Made by a program: the position numbers and the translations under genes. This document shows, piece by piece, positions 8,901 through 16,407 of a stretch of DNA of 64,000 nucleotides. How positions within the stretch are numbered: the stretch's first letter is position 1; every line of letters begins with the position of its first letter. The notes beneath the pieces are model-generated. The model searched no databases and had not been told where the DNA came from. It saw only the letters and a program-made list of their open reading frames with translations. The DNA comes from Hungatella sp. UBA4396 (lineage in GTDB: Bacteria; Bacillota; Clostridia; Lachnospirales; Lachnospiraceae), in the NCBI GenBank assembly GCA_002389905.1, contig DGRE01000027.1, positions 46,664 to 110,663 of the forward strand. Direction: 5' to 3'.

Positions 8901-9077
8901 GCTCTGGCCCTTTAAGCGGCTGTATTTTTCTCCAAGGGATTTAATATGAGGAATCCCCTCTTCCCTTAAAGCTGTTTTTTCCACAAAAGGCCTGCCATCC
9001 ATCTCCACAATGCTGGTGCGGATCTGAAATTCCTCCCTGCGGGTCTTATTGTATTTTACAAAATTAATTTTCTTCAT
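5964..9077 (-). CDS. Giant glycosyltransferase: kinase-like domain + coiled coil + GT2 + GT4
   Basis: A 1037-residue cytoplasmic protein with four visible parts. Residues ~1-240 look kinase-like: Lys34 in FVEKTAL, NIDCLFENI at 152-160 (catalytic-loop-like Asp154 and Asn159) and CLDYEW at 169-174 (metal-loop-like Asp171), as in LPS-kinase or aminoglycoside phosphotransferase folds. Residues ~255-330 are predicted coiled coil. Residues ~405-650 are a GT2 domain (VSIIIPVYNQ, FLNNDTQ, and a CEDSDLAFEVRKAG segment). Residues ~680-1030 are a GT4-type domain with FVGGFAHPPNADAV and VVVVPLRYGAGVKGKVIEAL. The kinase-like call is inference; the two transferase domains are firm. It overlaps the methyltransferase gene by 14 bp and likely adds and modifies consecutive sugars. 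Confidence 0.85.
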   Translation of the reverse strand: MKKINFVKYNKTRREEFQIRTSIVEMDGRPFVEKTALREEGIPHIKSLGEKYSRLKGQSQKLKVAEVSISPDGGTARFDFLVGETLSELLGREIQDGRVSVSHMEDGISMILNVREDHMIPFVLTPEFEEVFGNLSGAEESIKKDWAFQISNIDCLFENIMKTEDGYYCLDYEWVFTFPVPVTFIKYRVLYYFYEQYKSILSYDSMAEFMEEMGVEAERLTVYEEMERHFQEYVHGENQQIYLVNYMHETYALPGDMYEVSQIIDDTKERISNLELEVKERDVTITKQQEVKRLTDNHVSNQTAIIEALRKDCQEMQGIVETLQGHLSFTYRVRRKLKRIFDEKFPQGTRKRKVLSYTKDAIIHPIRSIRLYTTEEGKNLIEGDMKIGEIYRTHRKLRFVKEGAPMVSIIIPVYNQIHYTYACLVSILEHTKDVSYEVIIADDVSTDATAELSKFAENLVICRNETNQGFLRNCNQAAKAARGKYIMFLNNDTQVTAGWLSSLVNLVESDPTIGMAGSKLVYPDGRLQEAGGIIWSDGSGWNYGRLDDPDKPEYNYVKDVDYISGAAILLSNDLWKQIGGFDERFAPAYCEDSDLAFEVRKAGLRVVYQPLSKVIHFEGVSNGTDVNGTGLKRYQVENGKKLKEKWADEFKKQCENNGNPDPFRARERSQGKDMILVIDHYVPTYDRDAGSKTTFQYLQMFLEKGYAVKFLGDNFLHEEPYSTALQQMGIEILYGRDYETKIWDWLKDHGNDIKVAYLNRPHIAAKYVDFIKNNTNMKMIYYGHDLHFLREGREYELTGDPEKRRSSEYWKSVELRIMRKAAVSYYPSYVERDAIHQLEPALTVKAIVAYVFEQFLTRISDDFEKKEGLLFVGGFAHPPNADAVLWFAREIFPLIREKLKVNFYIVGSKVTEEISALEQPDNGIIVKGFVSEEELSRLYEQCRVVVVPLRYGAGVKGKVIEALYYGAPVVTTSIGAEGIAEAETVMAICDDREEFAREVVSLYQDTNRCRQMCRAAQDYIRRYHSIDAAWEVIGEDF

Positions 9078-9843
9078 GGCGGCTCCATATGGTTAAAAAT
9101 GAATTGGCAAATGTTTCAAACTGCCTTCCCTCACATACCTCATCAAACATCTTTCCCAGGTCAAACCTCAAATACTTGGGATAGTCGTAGGCTAAAATGG
9201 CATGGGTCAAGTCTCCCTTGCCCGGCAGGTAATGGTCGGAATACAAGGCCATAGCGTTGCGGTAGTCAGGCATGGGATAGTAAAACTCTGCATTTCCCCG
9301 GTTTCCTTCCGCCCCGCACAAAAGCTCCAGAACCTCTGCCCTGGATAAGCGGACTTGATCCGGGACAGCTCCTGCCTGATATTTAAGCCCCAGGCGGTTG
9401 CAGAGAGCCAGAATCAGCTTTCCTTCCGGTTTTAAAAGAGACTTTGCCTTTTGAATCTGTTGTTCATAAGGCGCCTTAAGGGAGCCGATCATGACCACGT
9501 AATCGAAGCCCTCTTCTTCAAAGGCTTCCAGTTCTCCGGCCACATAACGGATATTCTCCTGTTTCTGGTTTCTTAAGCGGTTAAAGGAAAGATCGTTGTC
9601 ATTGGGATCAAGAACGGTCACTTCCTTCACCCTTCTGCTGTATAAGCCGGTTAAGGCACCGTAGTCGGAACCTATCTGAAGCAGGGAGGCGTTCTGGTCA
9701 AATTCATACCATTCCAGCAGATTTTCACGGATGTCTGACAGAGCATATAAATAATCCACATTGGGATTTTCCTGCAGCAGCGTTTTTATATCCCCGTTAT
9801 ATTTAAGAAACAGTTTCCTGATTTCAGGAGTGATATCATTCAT
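9064..9843 (-). CDS. Class I SAM-dependent methyltransferase
   Basis: A 259-residue protein with a Rossmann methyltransferase core: motif I is SLLQIGSDYGALTGLYSR, motif II acidic residue is in VTVLDPNDND, and FDYVVMIGSL is motif IV. It has no membrane segment. Homologues of this type are common beside giant glycosyltransferases in clostridial glycan loci, where they may cap or decorate a chain by O-methylation. The stop lies inside the start of the downstream glycosyltransferase (14-bp overlap), showing coupled translation. Substrate unknown. A copy of the 52-bp repeat precedes it. Confidence 0.82.
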   Translation of the reverse strand: MNDITPEIRKLFLKYNGDIKTLLQENPNVDYLYALSDIRENLLEWYEFDQNASLLQIGSDYGALTGLYSRRVKEVTVLDPNDNDLSFNRLRNQKQENIRYVAGELEAFEEEGFDYVVMIGSLKAPYEQQIQKAKSLLKPEGKLILALCNRLGLKYQAGAVPDQVRLSRAEVLELLCGAEGNRGNAEFYYPMPDYRNAMALYSDHYLPGKGDLTHAILAYDYPKYLRFDLGKMFDEVCEGRQFETFANSFLTIWSRHEEN

Positions 9844-9864
9844 GTTCGTTTCCTCCTTTCCACT

Positions 9865-9916
9865 TTTCTGTCCAGGTTTTCAGGACATAATGGTATGCCT
9901 ACAGGCATTTTGCTTT
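9865..9916 (-). repeat. Structured intergenic repeat, copy F (between ABC exporter ATPase and methyltransferase genes)
   Basis: Diverged copy of the 52-bp family. On the minus strand the arms are ATGCC/GGCAT around TGTA and GTCC/GGAC around a 9-base loop; both differ from the other copies but still pair, so the changes are compensatory. It begins at the stop codon of the upstream gene. Confidence 0.65.
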
Positions 9917-11240
9917 ACTTTCCTGCGCTGGAGAGCTTTAAACTGACTTTTGATTCCATATCATAAATTCCCACCGTATTTTTATTAGAAATGACTGTAA
10001 TATTGGCAATATCATAAAGGCGGTGGTAAACCACATGTTCTCCATTTTCAAAGCCCGTACAGCTCATGGAAAGCAGATATTCCCCTCCCTGTAGGGTCAT
10101 TTTCTGGTTGAATTCCACTTCGTACTCGTCGCCCTTTTTTACAGACTTCACATCGGAAGCTTCGTACATGGTGTTGGTGCCGGTTAAATCGGCTCCTCTT
10201 TTATCTTTGATGGTATAGGTGAAAATGGGAGTCTCAATCTCAGTGTTAAAGTGAATCCGTTCCTTAATAGTAAACCGTTCTCCCTTTAACAACAGGTTGG
10301 TCACATTTCCCTTAGCATCTAAAAGCCCGAAATCCACGATTTCTGCCCGCTTATCACCGTATTCGGTGCGGGTGGGATTAATGGTCAGGCGGTCCTTCAT
10401 AAGACCTTCCTGGCGCTGTTCAGCCTGTTCCCCGGAAAAATCATTCAAGGTTCCTTCCCGGATTTCTTCCAGTTCTTCTCCTAAATCATCCATCTGGTTA
10501 GCGAGGATTTTCTTATAGAGGTCCACCATCTTTCCAGGCTCTCCCTCTGCAATGAAATTTCCCTTATTTAATACCACAACTCGGTCACAGTATTTGATAA
10601 TGGCTCCCATATCATGTGTAACCATTAAAATGGTAGTGCCGTTTCTGCGGATTTCCTCCATACGGCGGTAGCATTTGGCCTGAAAGAACACATCGCCTAC
10701 GGACAGGGCCTCATCTACAATGAGAATCTCAGGTTCCACGTTAATAGCAAGGGCAAAGGCCAGGCGGACGAACATACCACTGGAATATGTTTTCACAGGT
10801 TGATAGACGAAGTCTCCGATATCTGCAAAATCCAGGATATCCTGAAGCTTTTCATCCATTTCCTTTCTGGAAAAGCCCATCATGGTGCCGTTCATGTATA
10901 TGTTTTCGATTCCGGTGTAGTCCATATTGAATCCGGCTCCCAGCTCCAGAAGGGCGGAAATGACTCCGTTTACCTCCAGCTCTCCGGTGGTGGGGGTCAG
11001 AACTCCGGTGATGATTTTCAATATGGTGGACTTACCGGAACCGTTGGTGCCGATGATTCCTACTGTCTGACCTTTTTCCACGTTAAAGGATATGCCGTTT
11101 AAGGCATAGAAATCACGGTGAAAATTTTTATGGGACAGGCTTAAAGACTCTTTTAAACGGTCAATGGGCTTGTCGTATAATTTATAAATCTTTGTTATAT
11201 TATTAACAGAAATTACATTCTTGTTCGATCCTACGGACAT
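9915..11240 (-). CDS. Polysaccharide ABC exporter ATPase with Wzt-type C-terminal domain
   Basis: A 441-residue ATPase partnering the adjacent ABC-2 permease to export a lipid-linked polysaccharide. Walker A is GIIGTNGSGKST, the signature is TYSSGMFVRLAFAL, and Walker B is EILIVDEALSVGD, the form typical of TagH/Wzt. The C-terminal ~155 residues (from about RTEYGDKRAEIVDFGLLD) resemble the Wzt carbohydrate-binding beta-sandwich that recognises the glycan terminus. The start at 11240 is chosen: the ATG at 11252 is itself part of the GGAGG that serves the second ATG. The extra domain fits a terminus-modified polymer, and a methyltransferase gene follows directly. Confidence 0.92.
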   Translation of the reverse strand: MSVGSNKNVISVNNITKIYKLYDKPIDRLKESLSLSHKNFHRDFYALNGISFNVEKGQTVGIIGTNGSGKSTILKIITGVLTPTTGELEVNGVISALLELGAGFNMDYTGIENIYMNGTMMGFSRKEMDEKLQDILDFADIGDFVYQPVKTYSSGMFVRLAFALAINVEPEILIVDEALSVGDVFFQAKCYRRMEEIRRNGTTILMVTHDMGAIIKYCDRVVVLNKGNFIAEGEPGKMVDLYKKILANQMDDLGEELEEIREGTLNDFSGEQAEQRQEGLMKDRLTINPTRTEYGDKRAEIVDFGLLDAKGNVTNLLLKGERFTIKERIHFNTEIETPIFTYTIKDKRGADLTGTNTMYEASDVKSVKKGDEYEVEFNQKMTLQGGEYLLSMSCTGFENGEHVVYHRLYDIANITVISNKNTVGIYDMESKVSLKLSSAGK

Positions 11241-11261
11241 TGAATCCTCCATTTAAGCCGG

Positions 11262-12074
11262 TTACAGCACATCGGAAAAGTGCGGACGCAGCTTTTTAAA
11301 TACTTTTAATCCTGCAAGCATCAGGACAATGGTTACAGCCCAGAAATACAGGCCCAGGGTGGGTCTTTCTATGAGCCAGTTTCCGGTCAGCATGCTGTCA
11401 CGGTATCCTGCCACTATATAATAGAAAGGATTAATTTTCAGCACAAAGGGCAGCCATGACGGTATGGACTCAAACATCTCGGGCGCCCACATAACAGGCA
11501 CCATCCAGATACCAAACTGCAAGGAAATCCCTACGATCTGAGTAATGTCCTTGAAAAAGACATTGACAGCACTGGTAAAATACCCGATTCCCAGAGACAG
11601 CATGGAAGCTGCAAAGGAATAATAAATAATCTGCAGCCAACTGGCCCTTGGAGGAAAACCGTAGCAGAGAAACACCACGATCATCACCACTGCAAATATT
11701 CCATGAACCATCAGACAGGAAATCAGCTTGATGATCGGAAGGATTTCCACCCGGAATACCACCTTTTTCACCAGATAATTATATTCCTGAAGGCAGCCTG
11801 TTCCCAGGTTTAATGCCTCACTGAAATAAAACCATGGAACAATACCGGGAATCAGCCATAACACATAGGGGTAACCCGGCACAGGCGGGACGCTTTTAAA
11901 TCCAAGCTGGAATACAAAAAAATACACCAAAATTGTTGCCAAAGGCTGAAGGAATAACCAGGCTATACCAAAATAAGAACCTACAAACCGTTTCTTAAAA
12001 TCAGCTTTTGACAGTTCCAGTATTAATTTTCTTTTTGTAATAATTTCTTTTAATAAGGAAACCAGATAATTCAT
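11262..12074 (-). CDS. ABC-2 type polysaccharide export permease (Wzm/TagG family)
   Basis: A 270-residue inner-membrane protein with six hydrophobic segments, the usual size for Wzm/TagG permeases. The N-terminal amphipathic stretch LSKADFKKRFVGSYFGIAWL and the segment VFFKDITQIVGISLQFGIWM are typical of the family. It lies 21 bases upstream of its ATPase gene and forms the channel for the lipid-linked glycan. GAGGAG precedes the ATG at 12074. Confidence 0.92.
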   Translation of the reverse strand: MNYLVSLLKEIITKRKLILELSKADFKKRFVGSYFGIAWLFLQPLATILVYFFVFQLGFKSVPPVPGYPYVLWLIPGIVPWFYFSEALNLGTGCLQEYNYLVKKVVFRVEILPIIKLISCLMVHGIFAVVMIVVFLCYGFPPRASWLQIIYYSFAASMLSLGIGYFTSAVNVFFKDITQIVGISLQFGIWMVPVMWAPEMFESIPSWLPFVLKINPFYYIVAGYRDSMLTGNWLIERPTLGLYFWAVTIVLMLAGLKVFKKLRPHFSDVL

Positions 12075-12097
12075 GGTTTTCTCCTCTCACAATCTCA

Positions 12098-12652
12098 TTA
12101 GAATTTGAAGGTATCGCTGATTCCGCTCCACTTCTGGTCCTTATCGGAAATAATCAGCTCCATTCCCTCTTCCACCGGCCATTCAATTCCGATTTCAGGA
12201 TCGCTCCATAATATTCCGCCTTCATCTCCCGGATGGTAGAAATCCGTGCACTTGTAGGCGAACTCCGCTTCATCAGACAATACAAGGAATCCATGGGCAA
12301 AGCCTTCGGGAATGTAAAACTGCTTCTTATTTTCCGCGGAAAGCTCCACGCCGAACCATTTTCCATAGGTTTCAGAGGAGGAACGCAGGTCCACAGCCAC
12401 GTCAAATACCTTTCCTCTCACCACACGCACCAGCTTTCCCTGGGGAAACTGCTTCTGGAAGTGAAGTCCCCGCAGTACGCCTTTGATTGACATGGATTGG
12501 TTGTCCTGAACAAAAACCATGTTGAGTCCGGCTTCTTTAAAATCATTCTGATTGTAGGTTTCCATAAAATATCCCCTGGAGTCAGGGAATACGGCAGGTT
12601 CAATCACATAAAGTCCTTCAATTCCACATTCTGTTACTTTTATCTTTCCCAT
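12098..12652 (-). CDS. rfbC: dTDP-4-dehydrorhamnose 3,5-epimerase (RfbC)
   Basis: A 184-residue cupin-fold epimerase, the standard length for RfbC/RmlC. Family motifs visible are GLYVIEPAVFPDSRGYFMET, VLRGLHFQ with the active-site His, GKLVRVVRGKVFDVAVDLR, and GFAHGFLVLSD. It converts dTDP-4-keto-6-deoxyglucose to the L-lyxo form in dTDP-L-rhamnose synthesis. The other rhamnose genes (rfbA, rfbB, rfbD) are not in this window. Its place next to the exporter and a rhamnosyltransferase-like GT2 suggests rhamnose is in the polymer. Confidence 0.94.
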   Translation of the reverse strand: MGKIKVTECGIEGLYVIEPAVFPDSRGYFMETYNQNDFKEAGLNMVFVQDNQSMSIKGVLRGLHFQKQFPQGKLVRVVRGKVFDVAVDLRSSSETYGKWFGVELSAENKKQFYIPEGFAHGFLVLSDEAEFAYKCTDFYHPGDEGGILWSDPEIGIEWPVEEGMELIISDKDQKWSGISDTFKF

Positions 12653-12747
12653 AATTAGTTTCCTCTTTCTTAATCATTCTTTAAATAACAGCACATTTTA
12701 GTGCATACTTTTACTTGTAGCATTTTACCACAATTTTCTTTGGATTT

Positions 12748-13710
12748 CTATTTATTTTCCGTTTTCCAATACATGGGATTCATGGTACATGTCAAAATCA
12801 GCCAGTCCGGCAGCTTTTTATACCGTTTCCCCATCAAATACCCCATATATTTAAACCCGCTTTTTACAATCACTCCCGGTACCAGCCACGGTTTTTTCTG
12901 TTCCACAAGCCATGCACAGGTCTTTTTCACCAGCCGGATCCCTTCACTTTCTGAACGGATTCCCTCAAATACCTCAGGGTGGTCCGCCTGGGATACGGCC
13001 AGGTCAAAGTTCCGCTTAAACTGGGCAATGCAGCCGTAATTATGGGAATGATACACCCTTGCATCAGCCGCATAGGCAACTGCCTGCCCTCTTTGCTTTA
13101 TGGCATTCCCTGCATAGATCATGTCCTCGTTAAAAATAGTCCGTTTAATAAAACCGCCTGCCTCTAAAAAGGCTTTCCGGTCATAGGCGCAGCAGACATT
13201 AGAGGCAAAAAAGGTCTTGATACCCAGTTCCGGCAAATCTGCCTTTGTCTTGACTCTGCTCTCTTCCGGATAATTAAAGGACCGGGTGTACTTCTCTGCC
13301 AGGGCACAGTCCTGATTGGGAAGCTGTCTTCCATAGGCCATGACCACCATTTCACCCTGCTTTCCGGTCTGGTCAAGACCATTTACCAAAGCACTGATCA
13401 GATGCCTGTCAGCCGGAACCGCATCGTCAGTCATAAATACCATAACATCCGCTTCTGAATGTCCGGCTCCCTGATTTCTGGTTCTCCCATGGTCAAATTC
13501 CGCCTTTGTCACATGATGGACCTCCAGATTAGGAACCCAGGTGTAATCCTCTTCCTTCCAGTAGGATTTATCCGTATTCATGACAATGATACGCCTTACA
13601 GGATAAGACTGCTCTCCCAGACATTTTAAGAGACGTCTTAAGGTCTTCCCCGGCTTATAGACAGGGATGATCACATCCACTGTCCGGCTTTCCTGTATCT
13701 TCTCTTCCAT
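12748..13710 (-). CDS. GT2 glycosyltransferase, rhamnosyltransferase-like
   Basis: A 320-residue family 2 glycosyltransferase. VDVIIPVYKPGKTLRRLL is the nucleotide-binding start, EFDHGRTRNQGA is typical of rhamnosyltransferases, and VMVFMTDDAVP provides the DDA metal motif; GGFIKRTIFNEDM gives the catalytic acidic residues. The start at 13710 has AGAGGA 8 bases upstream. An ATG at 13731 overlaps the preceding gene's stop as TGATG and could be a coupled alternative start. Acceptor unknown; rfbC next door favours dTDP-rhamnose as donor. Confidence 0.87.
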   Translation of the reverse strand: MEEKIQESRTVDVIIPVYKPGKTLRRLLKCLGEQSYPVRRIIVMNTDKSYWKEEDYTWVPNLEVHHVTKAEFDHGRTRNQGAGHSEADVMVFMTDDAVPADRHLISALVNGLDQTGKQGEMVVMAYGRQLPNQDCALAEKYTRSFNYPEESRVKTKADLPELGIKTFFASNVCCAYDRKAFLEAGGFIKRTIFNEDMIYAGNAIKQRGQAVAYAADARVYHSHNYGCIAQFKRNFDLAVSQADHPEVFEGIRSESEGIRLVKKTCAWLVEQKKPWLVPGVIVKSGFKYMGYLMGKRYKKLPDWLILTCTMNPMYWKTENK

Positions 13711-13730
13711 CACATTTCCTCTACTTTCCA

Positions 13731-15335
13731 TCAATAGCGCAGAACCGCAGACGAACAAATGCGGATCAGGGCATAAATACTCACAAAGCACTCCAGATAC
13801 CAGGCGCTTTTCCTCAAATCCAGACTGGTAGACAGCCGCTTGTCAAATAGCACCAGCAGCACAAGGGGCAGCAGGGGGATAAAATATCTTCCCTGAACGC
13901 CTGTAATATATGTCATCTCCCTTGGTGTCCAGCCTAGCAGCATAGAGGCCAGTACCAGACAGACACTGAGGAATACTAAAATCAGAACCCACACCTTCTG
14001 TCCTCCTGTCATGGGAGCCGTTTCTCCTTCCCTCCTTATGACGCTGACAAACAGTCCATACCAAAGAATCAAAATGCAGAAGAACGGAACTGACAAGCTG
14101 CTGTCTAGATTTCCCAGATAGCCTCCCACCATAGTGGTCAGATGGTAGTCAAGCTGGGTGACCAGGGTTTCATAATACATCTGAAAGATTTCATAAGGAC
14201 AATTCCAGACATCCTGCAAGGTATATCCCGCCGCCTCATTCCAGCTTACATATCCTTCTGTTTCCGTGGCCCACACGGAAAGAACCAGACGGTTCACTAA
14301 AAATACGGCCAGGAGCATAACAGAAGCAACCGTGATCACGGAAATCCAATAACGCTTTTTTGTGCTGAACTTAGAAGCCGGAATCAAAAGGCAAATCCCC
14401 GCCACAGGCAGATATACGATCTTTCCAGGCTCCAGAAGAACGAGAAGCAGTCCTAAAATAACCGTATCCCTGACAGTTACCTCTTTCTTTTCATATGCCA
14501 GATAGAAACACCACGCCAGAAATATCATAGAAAGGCCGATAAATGCAGTATCATAGGAAAAGGAAGCCGCCAGATGAAGGGTCATAGGCAGGCAGGAAAT
14601 CGTCATAAAAAGTTCTTTTTTAAAGGGCATGATCCGGACAGCCAAAAAGGCCATGGCTGCAAAACAGACCAGGTTCATCAGTCTTCCCATATAGATCAGG
14701 GGAACGTATCCCCAGTGAAAGAGGCGTGCAAGGCTGATTCCCACAGCCTGGGGAAGGTATACAAGAGGCATGGTGTTTACCGGCGTTTCATACCGGACCG
14801 TCAGCCCCTGGCTTTTATCCATGGAAAATAATCCGGTAAAAACCTGATTATAGGCATTCTTTCCCACCTCAGTATAAAACTCAATTTCATCGTCGCCCCT
14901 TCGGACCAGAACATTTGCTCCCCGGCTGATCCGTTTCTTTTCCTCTTCGCTGGCCTGGGACAGAAATTCATCATCTGCCACCGCCGGTTTTCCCATAAGC
15001 TGGCTGGAAAGGCGGTAAGCACTGGTGAAATGAACCGCTTCATCAGGAGCAGAAAAAGGCGGAAGAACAAACATATAAAATACTCCAAGAGCAATCACAG
15101 TCAGGGGAAACAGCCATTGTCCCGTCTTTGGCAGCACCCATAAGGCGATTCCCTGGCAAAGAAGAAATCCGCTGCCAAAGAGAAGCAGCCACCGGTAAAG
15201 ACGCCGGACTGATTCATATTCCGGAGAGGGGATTCTTACAATGATTTCCGGAAAGGTTTTAAAAAACAGGAAGACAAGAACAAGCAGCGTTCCTGCCACC
15301 AAAGCCAATCCCTTTTTATTTCTGATGGACTTCAC
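13731..15335 (-). CDS. DUF2142 family membrane protein
   Basis: A 534-residue protein with about a dozen hydrophobic segments. The loop VLPPFSAPDEAVHFTSAYRL is the hallmark PDE-x-x-H motif of DUF2142, a family found in teichoic-acid and capsule loci and thought to be GT-C-like transferases. The GTG start at 15335 is preceded by GGAGGGGAAAAAGC; the beginning overlaps the end of the DUF2304 gene by 20 bases. Likely adds sugars outside the membrane using a lipid-linked donor; this is inference from family context. Confidence 0.88.
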   Translation of the reverse strand: MKSIRNKKGLALVAGTLLVLVFLFFKTFPEIIVRIPSPEYESVRRLYRWLLLFGSGFLLCQGIALWVLPKTGQWLFPLTVIALGVFYMFVLPPFSAPDEAVHFTSAYRLSSQLMGKPAVADDEFLSQASEEEKKRISRGANVLVRRGDDEIEFYTEVGKNAYNQVFTGLFSMDKSQGLTVRYETPVNTMPLVYLPQAVGISLARLFHWGYVPLIYMGRLMNLVCFAAMAFLAVRIMPFKKELFMTISCLPMTLHLAASFSYDTAFIGLSMIFLAWCFYLAYEKKEVTVRDTVILGLLLVLLEPGKIVYLPVAGICLLIPASKFSTKKRYWISVITVASVMLLAVFLVNRLVLSVWATETEGYVSWNEAAGYTLQDVWNCPYEIFQMYYETLVTQLDYHLTTMVGGYLGNLDSSLSVPFFCILILWYGLFVSVIRREGETAPMTGGQKVWVLILVFLSVCLVLASMLLGWTPREMTYITGVQGRYFIPLLPLVLLVLFDKRLSTSLDLRKSAWYLECFVSIYALIRICSSAVLRY

Positions 15336-15690
15336 GCTTTTTCCCCTCCTTTTCTGCCTCCAGTTCCTCCCGGTCCAAAGCCAGAAGCTGAACCAGTTCC
15401 GTGACCTTCCGGTCCAGATGGGATATCTTCATGGACTGGGAAAACACCTTGGTCAGCAGAATAAAAATCATAAAGGCAAAGATAAAGTTGGCAGTGGAAT
15501 AGGTTCCGGCTAAACGGGAAAGGATATCCGCCACCCATGGAAATACACTGAACACGACCAAAAGCAGGGAAAACATCACCCAAAAGATGGAATCCTCTAT
15601 TTTCATCTTGGAATGGCGTATTTTCCTGATTACATAACATGTGAGCAATATGGAAACGCATATTAAAACGGCTCGAAGTGCAACTGTCAT
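15316..15690 (-). CDS. DUF2304 family small membrane protein
   Basis: A 124-residue protein with three membrane segments (VALRAVLICVSILLTCYVI, DSIFWVMFSLLLVVFSVFPW, ANFIFAFMIFILLTKVF) and a charged coiled-coil-like tail. DUF2304 proteins are regularly encoded next to DPM1-type GT2 enzymes in surface-glycan loci and are thought to help them handle polyprenyl-linked sugars. Here it sits 18 bases after such a GT2 gene and overlaps a DUF2142 gene, exactly that arrangement. Confidence 0.87.
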   Translation of the reverse strand: MTVALRAVLICVSILLTCYVIRKIRHSKMKIEDSIFWVMFSLLLVVFSVFPWVADILSRLAGTYSTANFIFAFMIFILLTKVFSQSMKISHLDRKVTELVQLLALDREELEAEKEGKKREVHQK

Positions 15691-15708
15691 CTTTTGTTCC
15701 CCCTTCTT

Positions 15709-16407
15709 CTATCCCCGGTTCCGAATGCGGAAGCTCTGTACCAGTAAAATCGAAAACAGCATCTTTCCCATATACCGGGCTGCATTGACAGGATTTAAAT
15801 AACTCTCGCCCAGAATCCGCTCGTCCATAGTAACTGGAATCTCAGAAACTCTGGCCCCCTGTTTGATCAGATAGGAAATTGTGTCCGGTTCCGGGCCGTA
15901 ATTCAGCCCATCGGCAAATTCCTTGATCATCTTCTGGCTGAACATGCGCATCCCGGAGGTGGGGTCCTTCACCTTCACCCCCGTGGTGAGCCAGATAGCG
16001 CCGCTTAAAATGGAACTTCCCAGCATCCGCATGGAAAACGGCTTTTTCTCAGACACAAACCGGGAGCCGATGACAATATCATATCCTTCATCCATTTTTT
16101 CCCTCATAGGGAGAATGTATTCAGGCCGGTGCTGTCCATCTCCGTCAAACTGAATCGCATACCGGTATCCATGGCGGTATGCGTATTTAAGCCCCGTCTG
16201 AAATGCGCCGGCCAGCCCCAAATTAATAGGAAGGTCAATGATCCGCCAGCCGTGGTTCCGGCAGATATCTGCCGTCTGGTCAGTAGAGCCGTCGTTGATA
16301 ATCACATAGTCAAACACAGGGTAGTTTTTGATCACGTCCCCTACCACCCGTTCAATATTAAGAGCTTCGTTGTATGCAGGTATCACTACCAGTACCTTAT
16401 CCATCAT
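15709..16407 (-). CDS. DPM1-like GT2 glycosyltransferase (polyprenyl-phosphate sugar synthase type)
   Basis: A 232-residue GT2 with VLVVIPAYNEALNIERVV, VIINDGSTDQT and the catalytic IQFDGDGQHRPEYI, which are typical of dolichol-phosphate-mannose/undecaprenyl-phosphate sugar synthases. There is no C-terminal membrane pair, so the partner DUF2304 protein may anchor it. It likely charges undecaprenyl phosphate with a sugar used outside the cell by the DUF2142 protein. Its ATG overlaps the end of the flippase-like gene by 4 bases. Confidence 0.9.
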   Translation of the reverse strand: MMDKVLVVIPAYNEALNIERVVGDVIKNYPVFDYVIINDGSTDQTADICRNHGWRIIDLPINLGLAGAFQTGLKYAYRHGYRYAIQFDGDGQHRPEYILPMREKMDEGYDIVIGSRFVSEKKPFSMRMLGSSILSGAIWLTTGVKVKDPTSGMRMFSQKMIKEFADGLNYGPEPDTISYLIKQGARVSEIPVTMDERILGESYLNPVNAARYMGKMLFSILLVQSFRIRNRG

